A stretch of 64,000 nt of DNA from a bacterium (GTDB lineage: Bacteria > Vulcanimicrobiota > Xenobia > Xenobiales > JADMJV01): contig JAFEBA010000018.1 in NCBI GenBank assembly GCA_018266105.1, positions 91,469-155,468 of the forward strand, written 5' to 3'. The notes under the pieces were generated by a model, which saw nothing but the letters and a program-made list of their open reading frames with translations, did not search any database and was not told where the DNA came from. A program made the position numbers and the translations under genes. Within the stretch, counting starts at the first letter, position 1; each line of letters opens with the position of its first letter. This document shows positions 1-9,276 of the stretch, in pieces.

Positions 1-1228
1 CGAATTCATCGGCGTCCCCAACCATCAATTGGAGTTTATTGTGCCAGCACTGGCTTGCCTGCTCGGGGTGGGTCTGGGCCCAGCGCAGGAGGTCGTTGTC
101 CCGCCACTGCTCCCAAACCTCGGGGCGCAGGTCGCCGCTTTCGAGATCGAATGGGGTCTGAAATCGCAACCAGCCCTTTTGGGACGAGAGTTGCGAGAAG
201 GGAGCCAGGAAGCCGGAAAACTGGCCGTAGGAATCGCTTTCCCGTTCACATTCCACGAAGCGGCGCATGCTGAGGTTGAGCGAGGGAGCAAAGCAGCGCG
301 GTCCGGAACTGCCGTGATAAAGGTTGTTCTGGTCTCCCCGCCACCACTCGTCCAGGGTCAGCGGGTCGGGCGCGCTGGCCACGCCCCCGGCGAAGAGGTC
401 GGGGGCTCGGCGTAGCAGCGAGACCACCGTCCATCCTCCGCTGGAGTGGCCGTAGAGCACGCGGCGCCCGTTGCTGCGGAAGGTTCGCTCGATGTAGGGA
501 ATGATTTCCTCGCGTAGCATTTGCAGCCGGGGCCCGTTGGCAGGGGAGTCGAGGAAAAGGTGGTGACCGTATTCTCCGTAACTATCCAGGCTGACCAGGA
601 TCATGGGATGCTGCCCCATCCACTTTCTCCAGGACTGGAAGCGCTGCAGATAACTCCAGCGATCGCCATTGAATCCGTGCGAGACAAAGACCACGGGGTA
701 GCTTTGCTGACTGCTGGAGTATCCGGGAGGCAGACCGACCAGCATTTTCTGCTGGCCCTGAACCAAGTTGCTGGTCAGGCAATGCTCTTCCATCCAGTCT
801 GGCACGGTCCGTTGGGAAGGCTGCTTTTTCTGGTTGAGGCGAAGATAGAAATTTGAGCCCGACCGCTCGACCACGCGCCCACTGGTAAATTCTCCCGGGT
901 CCGGCATGCCACGCCACATGAAGTTGTGGTTGGTGTCCAACAGAACGCCGACGTACTTGTATTGGATGGGAAGATTGGCCAGATTCAAAGTCAAAGACTG
1001 ACCTGGTTTCAGGTCGACCTCCCTGGCCAGCATCCGCCCGCTATAAGCAACCATGAGGCCTGCCCACTGGGTCGAGAATGGTTTGGGGGAAGCCAACACA
1101 ATCAACGAACCCTTAGCAACTTCGTCTGAATCCTTGGGAGTGAAGACCACGGTCAGGTCTTCTGGGCTGGCTGCGAGCGCTGAGAACGCCACCAGCAGCA
1201 CACTCTTGAGTAAATTCGGGAAGTTCAT
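1..1228 (-). CDS. Secreted putative esterase, C-terminus cut by window edge
   Basis: Reading on the minus strand from the ATG at 1228 gives 409 codons with no stop before the window edge, so the C-terminus is missing. The N-terminus (MNFPNLLKSVLLVAFSALAA) is a signal peptide. Residues 260-265 read GHSSGG, the nucleophile elbow of alpha/beta hydrolases, with Ser262 as the probable nucleophile. Before it lie a VVFVSHGFNGDRWSY segment (oxyanion-hole side) and a ILVSLDSYGEYGHH strand. This fits the putative esterase/feruloyl-esterase (esterase D-like) family. The acid and base residues would lie partly outside the window. The substrate cannot be told. The gene is divergent from the membrane-protein gene at 1410. 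Confidence 0.8.
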   Translation of the reverse strand, partial: MNFPNLLKSVLLVAFSALAASPEDLTVVFTPKDSDEVAKGSLIVLASPKPFSTQWAGLMVAYSGRMLAREVDLKPGQSLTLNLANLPIQYKYVGVLLDTNHNFMWRGMPDPGEFTSGRVVERSGSNFYLRLNQKKQPSQRTVPDWMEEHCLTSNLVQGQQKMLVGLPPGYSSSQQSYPVVFVSHGFNGDRWSYLQRFQSWRKWMGQHPMILVSLDSYGEYGHHLFLDSPANGPRLQMLREEIIPYIERTFRSNGRRVLYGHSSGGWTVVSLLRRAPDLFAGGVASAPDPLTLDEWWRGDQNNLYHGSSGPRCFAPSLNLSMRRFVECERESDSYGQFSGFLAPFSQLSSQKGWLRFQTPFDLESGDLRPEVWEQWRDNDLLRWAQTHPEQASQCWHNKLQLMVGDADEF

Positions 1229-1409
1229 GCGATCTACTTGCAAATGGCCAGCTGCATTCCTGGTTTTATGCAGGCCGCGTTGGCACTGGGATGAGGGCGC
1301 TGGAAAATAGCTGCTGGGAGGTTGTCGGTGCGTGGGTCCGTCCCGGCTACAAAATCTGGAGATTTCTGCATAAGGAAGTGCCGATCAGCAAACCGAAGCT
1401 ACGAGTCCT

Positions 1410-2126
1410 ATGACTCAAGAAAATGACAGCATCGATCTCGACTACGAGTCTCCGCTGGAGGGCCTGTTCTGGTTCCTGGGTAGTCCCTGGTGTATGGGCC
1501 TGATCTTTCTTGTCACCTGGTTCTCGATGGTGAGTTATGGGAAAAACGGCCGTCCCCCATTTTGGCCAGACTTTCCCGTGGCAAAGTTCTTTTTGATCAT
1601 GCTGACGGTATGGGCTGTGGGCTATTGGCTTAAAGCTAGCTACGACGTGCGCTACGTGCTCAACTCAAGGTCCCAGCAGTTAGAACTGGTTCGGACGATC
1701 TTTGGGCGAGCCTACAGGTTTCGCATCGCCGACTTCGCTCAGCTGCATTCCACCGCCGTGCTTTCCACCTGGTCGGAGGATAAGCAGAGCAATCGTTACT
1801 GGGAATACGCTCTGGCACTGATTACCCAGTCGGGACGGATCGTCCGGGTTTCATCGTATAGTGCTCTCATCCCGTCCAATCGGGCCGCCGAGATCGCGCA
1901 GAAATTGGGGATTGCCTACTTTCAGTTTCAGCCAAAGGCTGGAACTTTGAAGGTTCGGCGCGCCAAATCCGCAGAGCTGAATATCTACTACAATCCGGCT
2001 CCCAGAACGACCAAAGAGCGGCTGGGTTTTTTGAATAAGGACATCAGCCTGGGCGGTTGCTTCATCGGGACCATTGCCGTATCGGCAGTCTTCTACCTTT
2101 TTGGGCTGTATCTTCGAAGCACTTAG
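1410..2126 (+). CDS. Hypothetical membrane protein with three predicted TM helices
   Basis: A 238-residue protein that I do not recognise. It has two hydrophobic segments near the N-terminus (about residues 28-45 and 55-74) and one at the C-terminus (about 212-233). Between them is a soluble stretch of about 135 residues (YVLNSRSQQLELVRTIFG onward) whose beta-rich pattern recalls bacterial PH-like membrane domains; that resemblance is only an impression. It ends about 45 nt before the stop of the convergent RelA/SpoT-domain gene. No catalytic motif is visible. Confidence 0.65.
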   Translation: MTQENDSIDLDYESPLEGLFWFLGSPWCMGLIFLVTWFSMVSYGKNGRPPFWPDFPVAKFFLIMLTVWAVGYWLKASYDVRYVLNSRSQQLELVRTIFGRAYRFRIADFAQLHSTAVLSTWSEDKQSNRYWEYALALITQSGRIVRVSSYSALIPSNRAAEIAQKLGIAYFQFQPKAGTLKVRRAKSAELNIYYNPAPRTTKERLGFLNKDISLGGCFIGTIAVSAVFYLFGLYLRST

Positions 2127-2170
2127 CCCAGGTTGGGATGCCTTCAGGCTCTCGCGCTGGATCAGGGTGA

Positions 2171-3274
2171 TCAAGCACTGGCCCAATCCGATCGCGCTAG
2201 AGTTTCGATGAGCTTCTCGGCCACCTCGAGAGCTGAGTCCTCGTCGTTGGGGTAGTCGAGTTCGCGGTAGAACTGGGCCAGCTTGGCCACTTTGTTGCGC
2301 TCCAAGATGCTGCTCTGGAGAATGACACTATGCGAGAGAAAGAAGAGACAGTATCCCCTGGGGATGCTTTCAAAATCACTGGAATTGAGATGCCATACTG
2401 TGCGGGTGAATTCAAAATAAGGGGCGATCAAGGTCAGCAGGTGGGGCCCCTGTTCCTGCAGGGCAGCATAGACCTCGCGGGTGGTGCGAAAGCCTGCCAG
2501 ACGCAGCATTTTAAGCAGATACTCGGGAAAAAAGACCGCCATAGAGAGTGGGCGTTGCAAAAGCTGAGAGATTTGGCGGTCGATTTCCAAAACGGCGAAT
2601 GCCTGGACCAGGCCCTGCAGGGATAGGCGGTCCAGGGGGAATTCGGCACTGGTGTCTTGAGCGCAGGCGCTGACAGAGTTTTCATAGGTCCGCAGGTCTC
2701 GTCGGATGGAGACAAACTCTTCGTCCGCTAATTCCAGCAAACCCGCGATGCGAATGAATCGGCGTCGGATGGTATCGGGAGTACTGTCACTGGCCTTATA
2801 GCCCAAATCGTGCTCAATTTCGGCCCAGGCATGCTGCAAGATGGTCCTGATTTGAATTTCAAATCGGAAGAGGGGCGGCAAAGTGGAGGACTGATCGAGT
2901 CCGCAAACATAGTGAAGTGAGCGGTAGCCAAAGACTCGATAATCCTCGGCGGCGAGACGATCCTGGGTGTGCCTGAAGTCGACCGCGAAACGGTTCTCGA
3001 TAATACGCGCCACTTCGGCGATAGTATCTTCGAAGTAGGTGGTCACGCGCAGCCCAACCAGGTCGGTTACGTCCCAGATGCTGGCGTAGGTTTTGTCGGG
3101 GCGGGCCAGTTTGAGACGCAGGCTGTGGGGCGACTTTAAGCGCCAGGAAATGGAATGGAATTGAATATTGGCTTCCTGTAGAGCATTCTCCAGACGTTCT
3201 TTGAGTTGCAGGCAGGCCAGTTCCAGGGCGGGGAGTTGGAGCTCGAAGAGTTCAATTGCTTCACCAATGTTCAT
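2171..3274 (-). CDS. RelA/SpoT-domain (p)ppGpp synthetase-like protein
   Basis: This is a 367-residue protein with an N-terminal RelA/SpoT nucleotidyltransferase domain. Visible hallmarks are KSPHSLRLKL (47-56), DLVGLRV (71-77), YRSLHYV (117-123) and EIQIRT...HAWAEIEHD (139-156), which cover the synthetase core. There is no HD hydrolase, TGS or ACT domain, so it resembles a small alarmone synthetase. About 170 residues of helical C-terminal extension follow (195-367) and are unassigned. Such proteins make (p)ppGpp-type alarmones or, in the toxSAS branch, modify tRNA or make toxic nucleotides; sequence alone does not decide. The ATG has GGAG six bases upstream. No antitoxin-like gene flanks it. 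The 294 bases upstream (3275-3568) contain nothing I can call. Confidence 0.8.
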   Translation of the reverse strand: MNIGEAIELFELQLPALELACLQLKERLENALQEANIQFHSISWRLKSPHSLRLKLARPDKTYASIWDVTDLVGLRVTTYFEDTIAEVARIIENRFAVDFRHTQDRLAAEDYRVFGYRSLHYVCGLDQSSTLPPLFRFEIQIRTILQHAWAEIEHDLGYKASDSTPDTIRRRFIRIAGLLELADEEFVSIRRDLRTYENSVSACAQDTSAEFPLDRLSLQGLVQAFAVLEIDRQISQLLQRPLSMAVFFPEYLLKMLRLAGFRTTREVYAALQEQGPHLLTLIAPYFEFTRTVWHLNSSDFESIPRGYCLFFLSHSVILQSSILERNKVAKLAQFYRELDYPNDEDSALEVAEKLIETLARSDWASA

Positions 3275-3568
3275 CTCGCTCCACGGTTCAACTGGGGCTG
3301 GATGGACCCTCCCGCTGGCTCAAACGCTGGTCACAGTTCCTCAGTCAAATGCTGATTTTGCTCCCGGTAACGGCGGAGGCCAGGGAGGTGACTCGATCGG
3401 GGCGGGTTGGCCTGGGTCCAAGGATAAACTCTGAGGGGGTCTCGGTCAGGAATGCGGCTTGATTCTGGCCTTAAACTTTGGCCAAGATTGACGTGAAGGC
3501 AGAAATTCGGTTTCAATCCGCCTTGACCGGGCGGTCGAAAAAAGCATCAGCTGACCCCGTGTGGTGGC

Positions 3569-4777
3569 CTATTCGCCCCCGGCAGGGGGGGGAGGTGGCT
3601 CGGATGGGTCGCCCTCGGTCGAGGCCTCGGCTGGGGCCCCCTCGTTCGCAGCTTCGGTTGGGCCTCCCTCGGCCGGACCTTCAGGTTGGCTCACCTCCGG
3701 CGTCCGTTCAGCTGCGCCAGGGTCCTTGGTGTCGGGGTTTTGACTTGTTTCGCTCTTGGAAACCTCCGGCCCGCTTTTCCCGGCCCCCTCTAGGGAACCT
3801 TCGGCTGCTTTGTTTTCCGTGGCAGCCTCGCTGCCTTTGCCGCCGAAGAAACCCTTGAAGACGTCGCCGACCTGCTGAATCGCCTTGTTGGCCGCTTCGG
3901 CCGCCTTGTCGCCGCCCATGTTGGGTAGTTTGTTCATTTCCAAGGTCTGGCCGTTTTTCAATTTCAGGAGCGCGCCCGCGTCTTTGAGTGCCTGCTGAGG
4001 GCTTTTGCCCTCGGCCACGTCCTTCAAGAACTGCGCGGGCACGCCGTTCGGGAATGAGACCTCGGGTAGGCCTTGTTGGGCCGATTTCTGTTTGAGCATG
4101 TCCATGGTCTTCTGCATCTGTTCCATTTCGGCTCGCGAAATCGGCTCGCCCGACTTCTTCAGTCCCTCGGGGGTGGTCTTGTCGGCCTGGTGACCTGCGC
4201 TATCCTTGGTCCCGGCCCCATCCAGGCCTTTGCTCAGTTCTTGCCGGGCCATCCCGCGAGCCTGGTTCATTCCCTGGCTCTGATACTTATCGTAGTTGTT
4301 TCGCATGTGTCCGTTGACCAGCGCCCGGCCAATGATTCCGCGTTGGCTTAGTTCCTGTCCCCAACGCCGACTGATCTCGGAACTGACGGCCCGACCCAGG
4401 TCGCCGCTGCGTTCAAGCTGGGACACATTGTTTTGCAGGTCGCCACGGTTCCACAGACCGTCCGCACCGGCCAGACGCTGCATCACCCCTGCCGCCTGCT
4501 GAACCTGCGCACGTTCCTCCGGGGTCAACTGGACTCCCTTGCTGGCTTTCAGCAGCTCTCCCAAGTTGGAACCGCCCGCCCAACTCCCGAAACCATTGAT
4601 CAACCCTTGAACCCCCTGGCTAGCGCCGCCGGGCTCGGATGGGGCTACAGTGGCGCGGTCGCCGGGCGTCGCGGCCGGGGGGGTTGCGGGGCGAACAACT
4701 GGTTGACTGGGGGACGTCACCTGACGTTGATACTGAACGGGCTGTGAAGAGTTGGCGTAGCGGCGACGAATGGGCAT
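3569..4777 (-). CDS. Hypothetical low-complexity protein with acidic Pro/Glu tail
   Basis: I chose the ATG at 4777 because AAGGAG lies 8 bases before it; a longer frame opens at 4828 without such a site. The 402-residue product has no signal peptide. It starts with a Gln/Pro/Ser-rich stretch and has a helical middle region (about residues 75-200, LTPEERAQVQQAAGVMQRL onward) rich in Gln and Arg. It ends in about 100 residues of Glu/Ala/Pro/Gly low complexity closing with PPPPPAGGE. It may be a structural or interaction protein; no family is recognised. It lies downstream of the metallo-beta-lactamase gene on the same strand, 132 nt away. Confidence 0.6.
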   Translation of the reverse strand: MPIRRRYANSSQPVQYQRQVTSPSQPVVRPATPPAATPGDRATVAPSEPGGASQGVQGLINGFGSWAGGSNLGELLKASKGVQLTPEERAQVQQAAGVMQRLAGADGLWNRGDLQNNVSQLERSGDLGRAVSSEISRRWGQELSQRGIIGRALVNGHMRNNYDKYQSQGMNQARGMARQELSKGLDGAGTKDSAGHQADKTTPEGLKKSGEPISRAEMEQMQKTMDMLKQKSAQQGLPEVSFPNGVPAQFLKDVAEGKSPQQALKDAGALLKLKNGQTLEMNKLPNMGGDKAAEAANKAIQQVGDVFKGFFGGKGSEAATENKAAEGSLEGAGKSGPEVSKSETSQNPDTKDPGAAERTPEVSQPEGPAEGGPTEAANEGAPAEASTEGDPSEPPPPPAGGE

Positions 4778-4909
4778 GGTCAACGGCTCCTTGAATGAGT
4801 GTGCTCGTTCAGGATAGGCAGAATCCATGTCAGTCAGTCAGAAAACAAATTACAGAATTGTTTCCAAGGGGCGGAAATTTGTTGCCAGGCCGTCAAGCCG
4901 GGGGCCCTT

Positions 4910-5782
4910 TTAGCGACTCTGGCGCTCCACTTCGGCCTCAAAGGCCTGGCGGGTCTTCTCCAGCAGCCGCAGGTAGCCATCTCGATCCACCCACACCTTT
5001 GGCCCTTCCTTCGGTAGGCGGTTCAACTTGGCCAGCATGTCGAAGTACATCCCGTGGGCACCCAGAAAGATATCACAATCGTAGGAGGGCATCTCGCCAA
5101 AAGTGCGCCGAAAATCTTCGGCAATGCCCGGATACGAGGCGGGCTGACCCGGCTTGTCCACCAGACGATACTGGCTCAGGTACGCCAGCCCGCCCACAAT
5201 CACCACCGCGCGCTCCTTGCCCTCCTGAGTCGTTCGCAGAGTCCAGGTGGTGCAGCCACGGGTGTGACCGGCGGTCTTGTGCGCCGTCAGTTCCATCCCC
5301 CCCAGCCAAACCACCTCCTCGTCGTGCAGTTCCCGGTCCACGGGTGCCGGCTCGTAGGCCAGAATCCCGTCGCTACCCGCCGCAAAGTCCGACTTTCCGC
5401 CAGTGCGCATCACCTCTGCGTCCTCGGTCATGACCAGATTTTGAGCTTTCGTTTCCCGCAACACCTGAGCGGCACCGGCCACATGGTCCCAGTGGGCCTG
5501 ACTGTTGAGAAACAGCTTCGTGTCCTGCCAGCGAAACCCCAACTTCTCCACGCTGGCCTTGATCTGCGGCGGCGAACTGGCCAAATTGGCGTTGATGAGA
5601 ATATTGCCCTCGGAAGTGGTCACCAGATAGCTGGCCAGGTCGCGCGAACCGACATAGTAAAGGTGGTCAGCGATCTGAAACGGCTCGAGCGAAGTCGTCC
5701 AATCCGGATTCTCAGCGGCCAAAACCGCGGCAGACAGGCTCAAAGCCAAAAGAACGGAAAGCGGTGCGTGAAGCATTTTCAA
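4910..5782 (-). CDS. Subclass B3-type metallo-beta-lactamase with Gln in the zinc motif
   Basis: The 290-residue protein has a signal peptide (cleavage near residue 22) and a complete metallo-beta-lactamase fold. The metal motif reads Q95-A-H97-W-D99-H100, followed by H173 (KTAGHTRG) and H243 (FLGAHG). This ligand set is QHH plus DHH, the pattern known for GOB-type B3 enzymes in which Gln replaces the first His. The SYLVTTSEGNILINA strand and AGHTRGCTTW are also typical of B3. It is probably periplasmic and may hydrolyse beta-lactams, but other B3-fold hydrolases exist, so resistance is not proven. The 170 nt before the divergent gene at 5953 show no clear regulator site. Confidence 0.88.
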   Translation of the reverse strand: MKMLHAPLSVLLALSLSAAVLAAENPDWTTSLEPFQIADHLYYVGSRDLASYLVTTSEGNILINANLASSPPQIKASVEKLGFRWQDTKLFLNSQAHWDHVAGAAQVLRETKAQNLVMTEDAEVMRTGGKSDFAAGSDGILAYEPAPVDRELHDEEVVWLGGMELTAHKTAGHTRGCTTWTLRTTQEGKERAVVIVGGLAYLSQYRLVDKPGQPASYPGIAEDFRRTFGEMPSYDCDIFLGAHGMYFDMLAKLNRLPKEGPKVWVDRDGYLRLLEKTRQAFEAEVERQSR

Positions 5783-5952
5783 GTATTCCCTTTTCGATTG
5801 GCTAATCCTGGACTCGCGCCTGGGGGCGGGCCGTCTCGCGCAAGCGGGCTGAGGTCGAAGCCGGCTTCCGTGAGTTTCTGGCCCGATTGCATCTCAGGCC
5901 GGGGGTTGGGTTAGAGGCAGGCGGAACGTTTGATTTGGGGGAAGCGCTTACC

Positions 5953-6762
5953 ATGAGCATCGTAGAAAAACGCCAGGCTTTTCAGGAATTACATCAATCC
6001 GGCTGCTTTGTGTTGCCCAACCCGTGGGACGTCGGGACGGCTCGTTATTTGGAGCATGCTGGCTTCAAGGCACTCGCCACCACCAGCGCCGGATTCGCCT
6101 TTGCACGCGGCCAGCTGGATGGGGTCGCCAGCCTGGAGGAGACTTTGGCCCACGCCGCAGAGCTGGTGCGGGCCACCAAGCTGCCCGTCAATGTCGACTT
6201 TGAGGATGGTTTCGGTGCTGGTGTTGCCGAGAACGTGAGGCGCTGCGCCGATTTGGGTGCGGCCGGGATTTCGTTGGAAGACAATGCAGGTGGTCAGCTC
6301 TATGCTTTCGAGGAGGCGGTCGCCCGGGTGGCGGCCGCTTCTCAGGCGCTGGAGGGAACTGGGGTGGTGCTCGTCGCGCGCAGCGAAGGACTGCTGATCG
6401 GTAAGGCCGATCTGGCTGAGACGGTGCGGCGTTTGCAGGCGTTCTCCGCGGCTGGGGCTGACTGTTTGTATGCGCCTGGGTTAAAGACCCTGGCTGAGGT
6501 GCAAGCCGTGGTGGAAGCCTGCGCTCCCAAGCCTGTCAACGTGTTGGTGAGCGCGCCGGGATTCACCGTAGCGCAACTGGCCTCGCTGGGGGTTCGACGC
6601 ATCAGCGTGGGCGGGGCGCTGGCGCGAACGGCCTGGGGAGCGATGATGCGGGCGATCCGGGAGATTTTGGAAAAGGGGACCTTCGATGAGTTCGCCGGAG
6701 CCGCCAGGATGGCGGATTTTCAGGAATTCTTGGCACAGGATGATACCGCTCTGGCGCCTTAA
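5953..6762 (+). CDS. Isocitrate lyase/PEP mutase superfamily enzyme
   Basis: The 269-residue protein begins MSIVEKRQAFQELH; I chose the ATG at 5953 because family members start this way, although the frame is open upstream to 5887. The family signature is a TIM barrel with LPNPWDVGTAR near residue 21, ATTSAG near 42, the metal-binding VDFEDGFG (81-88) and ISLEDN further on. This group includes oxaloacetate decarboxylases, 2-methylisocitrate lyase-like and phosphonopyruvate-processing enzymes. It lacks the KKCGH active loop of true isocitrate lyases, so the substrate is undefined. It stands alone and ends 12 nt before the convergent DUF885 gene. Confidence 0.85.
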   Translation: MSIVEKRQAFQELHQSGCFVLPNPWDVGTARYLEHAGFKALATTSAGFAFARGQLDGVASLEETLAHAAELVRATKLPVNVDFEDGFGAGVAENVRRCADLGAAGISLEDNAGGQLYAFEEAVARVAAASQALEGTGVVLVARSEGLLIGKADLAETVRRLQAFSAAGADCLYAPGLKTLAEVQAVVEACAPKPVNVLVSAPGFTVAQLASLGVRRISVGGALARTAWGAMMRAIREILEKGTFDEFAGAARMADFQEFLAQDDTALAP

Positions 6763-6774
6763 CCCCGCTCTCGT

Positions 6775-8544
6775 TTATTGCCAGTCCGCGGGGTGAGGCG
6801 GCACGGAAGCCGTGATCATATCCAATACGCCCGGGGAGCATGAGCTGTCTGCCTGTGGCACGGGAAGTTTGGGAACGGGCTGACCCAGCACTTTGGCTCG
6901 CACCAGAACCAAGGGGATGCTGCCGACCGCCAGCAACTCGTCGTGGAAGCGGCGGTCGCTGTAGTGTGAGCCCCAGGCCTGGCGGCAGTCCTGCCGGAGT
7001 TTCAGGATTTGTTGTTTGCCGGCAAAGTAGCAGACCAGCTGAGTGGGCCATTGGATGGTGCGCAGCAAGTCTTCGTCGATTTTGCCGGGGGAGATTTGGT
7101 GGCGGAAGTCGGCGCCCTGCTGGAGGTTCCACTGGCCGGTTTCCACCATGACGTCGTAGACAACGCGTTTGATGCGGGAGCGATAGCTCTGCAGCATACT
7201 GCGTTCGGCCTCGGCGCCGGAGCCGAGGCCGCCGGTTTGCGAGAACATTTCCTCAGAGTAAAGCGCCCAGCCTTCCATCATGACCGAATCAGGCAGCAGG
7301 GTGCGCACGGGGTCGCGATTCAGGCGCACACGGGAGAGCTGTAAATGGTGGCCGGGCACTCCTTCGTGGGCGGAGTATGGCCCCATACCATTGTCCAAAT
7401 AGCGGGTGGCGCTTTGCACCTGACGCAGGCGTTGTTTCTCGTCCCAGTCCGGGCGAAAGTGCTCGACATTCCAATAGCCCACATTGCTTTGGCCGAAAGG
7501 AGGGGGCGGGTTCATGCTGCCGCCGTCGCCGGTCAGGGGAATCATGGCCTCTGGGGTGGGGCGGGCGTGGATCGGCCCGACGTCCGTTCCAAGGCTGACC
7601 ACTCCTGATTTCTCCAGGGCCTGGCGATGGTGTACTTCGATTTCGTCATAGAGAGCCAGCAAGGACTGCTGGGTGAGGTCGCGAGCCAGTTGTTCTTCTC
7701 GGGCGGTGGCGGACTGGGGAGGGGGAGCCGGCAATTCGGACAGTCGCTGGTCCACACGTTTGAGTTCGGAATAGGCGGTGGCCATCAATTCTTGGGGATT
7801 TTGCTCCAGCAGCAGGGCGTGGTCGTAGCGCCAGGCATAGTTCTCGGGCCCAATGACCTGGTATTCCTGGTCGGACTGGAGGCTCTGAAGTTGTCGTTGG
7901 TAGGCCTCCAGGGCGGTGGCGGCCTGGCGGCGGGCGTTCAGCAAGCGGGTGTCGGTGGAGTCCCGGTCTCGACAGATCACCAGCAGGCCTTCCACCACCC
8001 CCCGGGCGGTGTCCAGGTCGCGCCGAGTGGGCTGAGAGCAGACCTGCTCTAACTCGGTCAGCATGGCGGGGATGCCCTCCAGCACTTGAGCCTGAATGTC
8101 CAGGCGATCGGGTGAGTAGGTGAGCAAACTGATCAGATTGTTGGCGGTGGCTTCTAACCAGGCCGCGGGGCGATGGAGGTAGACCCTCTCCACCTCGATC
8201 TGGCGTAAGATCAGCTCGGCGTTGGCGTAGGTCCAGCGGGCGTCGATCTGTTCATCCGTGGAAAGAGTCTGCCAGTCCAGGATGCGCAGTTTCTCCAGGT
8301 CGTAGCTCAGGCGAGCCTTGAGCCGGGCAACCTGGGCGGGCGCGAAACTGGGCACACGGCCAGCCTCATCTGGCAGCCCGGCCTGCGAAGCCAGCCCCGG
8401 ATCCAGTTCCACAGCGGCGCTGAGCACGTCTTTCTCGATGGCAATCAGGGCCGGTGGGCCAATGAAGGGCAACTGGGAGATGCGGGGAGCAGCCGAGACG
8501 GGCAGGCCGGTAAGGAGTCCGAGAAGCAGGAAGCGTTTGAGCAT
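6775..8544 (-). CDS. Secreted DUF885 family protein (peptidase-like)
   Basis: The 589-residue protein has a signal peptide (MLKRFLLLGLLTGLPVSA). Its key motif is HEGVPGHH at 393-400, followed by WALYSEEM about 35 residues later. These are the hallmarks of DUF885, a group resembling zinc metallopeptidases in which the histidines and the following Glu are the expected metal ligands. The length matches the family (about 550-600). It probably acts outside the cytoplasm on peptides; the substrate is unknown. It is convergent with the ICL/PEP mutase gene and divergent from the methyltransferase gene at 8671. Confidence 0.87.
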   Translation of the reverse strand: MLKRFLLLGLLTGLPVSAAPRISQLPFIGPPALIAIEKDVLSAAVELDPGLASQAGLPDEAGRVPSFAPAQVARLKARLSYDLEKLRILDWQTLSTDEQIDARWTYANAELILRQIEVERVYLHRPAAWLEATANNLISLLTYSPDRLDIQAQVLEGIPAMLTELEQVCSQPTRRDLDTARGVVEGLLVICRDRDSTDTRLLNARRQAATALEAYQRQLQSLQSDQEYQVIGPENYAWRYDHALLLEQNPQELMATAYSELKRVDQRLSELPAPPPQSATAREEQLARDLTQQSLLALYDEIEVHHRQALEKSGVVSLGTDVGPIHARPTPEAMIPLTGDGGSMNPPPPFGQSNVGYWNVEHFRPDWDEKQRLRQVQSATRYLDNGMGPYSAHEGVPGHHLQLSRVRLNRDPVRTLLPDSVMMEGWALYSEEMFSQTGGLGSGAEAERSMLQSYRSRIKRVVYDVMVETGQWNLQQGADFRHQISPGKIDEDLLRTIQWPTQLVCYFAGKQQILKLRQDCRQAWGSHYSDRRFHDELLAVGSIPLVLVRAKVLGQPVPKLPVPQADSSCSPGVLDMITASVPPHPADWQ

Positions 8545-8670
8545 GGAAGGGCCTTCGCAACGCTACCCAGGCGGGCCTTGCCAGTCAACGAGGGCTATCG
8601 GTCGTGAATTGCTTTCAGAGGCGTCGAGAGACAGGGCTGGGACGGGAAAGGTTGGAAATATTCGCGGTCG

Positions 8671-9276
8671 ATGTTTCTCGAGGAACTGCGTAGATACTAC
8701 CAGAACCACGATACGCACCAGACGGCGGAGCTCTCGATTCTGGAAGAAGTGCTGCCGACCTATTTTCCAGACAAGCCCGTGCATCCGGCGATTCAGGCTC
8801 TCTCCTATGGGGAGACTCCTCTGCCGGTCGGGGTTACGTTGCTCGAGTGGGCCGGGTTGAAGCGTTGGGAGTCTTTTCTTGATCTGGGTTGTGGCTGCGG
8901 AGCTCTGGTGCTGCTGGCGGCCAGCCAGTGCCAGCGGGCCGCGGGGGTGGATCTGTCACCGGCCGCCATTCAGTTCGCCAAGGCGGCCGGCCTGGCGCTA
9001 GGGGTAGGGAATGCCGATTTCGCTGAACAGGATCTGCTGGAAGCCGAGCTAGGTGCGTTTGACGTGCTCTATTGTTGTTCCACGGCCGTTTCGCAGTGGC
9101 TGGCGGATCAGCTCGGGGCCCGCCTGGGGAGCTGCCGCGCGGGGACACGGGTGGTGACGGTGACGCACCCGCTGCGGGCAGGCGGGATTCGAACGATCGA
9201 GCAGCGTTCGCTGCGTTTTTCCTGGCACAATGATCGCAACGTGAAGACCTGGGACTTTTACTTGCATCAGCTCTAG
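8671..9276 (+). CDS. SAM-dependent methyltransferase (class I)
   Basis: The 201-residue protein has a Rossmann-fold methyltransferase core. Motif I is LDLGCGCGAL (70-79), the acidic end of beta2 is GVDLS (92-96), and there is a beta4 strand near FDVLYCCST. The first 60 residues form a helical cap with an NHDTHQTAE stretch. The family covers substrates from small molecules to proteins, and nothing here identifies the acceptor. The stop overlaps the stop of the convergent gene at 9273 by 4 nt. Confidence 0.8.
   Translation: MFLEELRRYYQNHDTHQTAELSILEEVLPTYFPDKPVHPAIQALSYGETPLPVGVTLLEWAGLKRWESFLDLGCGCGALVLLAASQCQRAAGVDLSPAAIQFAKAAGLALGVGNADFAEQDLLEAELGAFDVLYCCSTAVSQWLADQLGARLGSCRAGTRVVTVTHPLRAGGIRTIEQRSLRFSWHNDRNVKTWDFYLHQL

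Noticed and set aside
25..434. Short minus-strand frames near the left edge
   Set aside because: They are in other frames from the esterase reading, which runs to the edge without a stop and carries GHSSGG.
2171..3274. Toxin-antitoxin locus around the RelA/SpoT gene
   Set aside because: No small partner gene lies next to it, and the neighbour at 1410 is a convergent membrane protein.
4910..5782. Acquired resistance gene
   Set aside because: No transposon ends, integron site or composition change around it; more likely resident.
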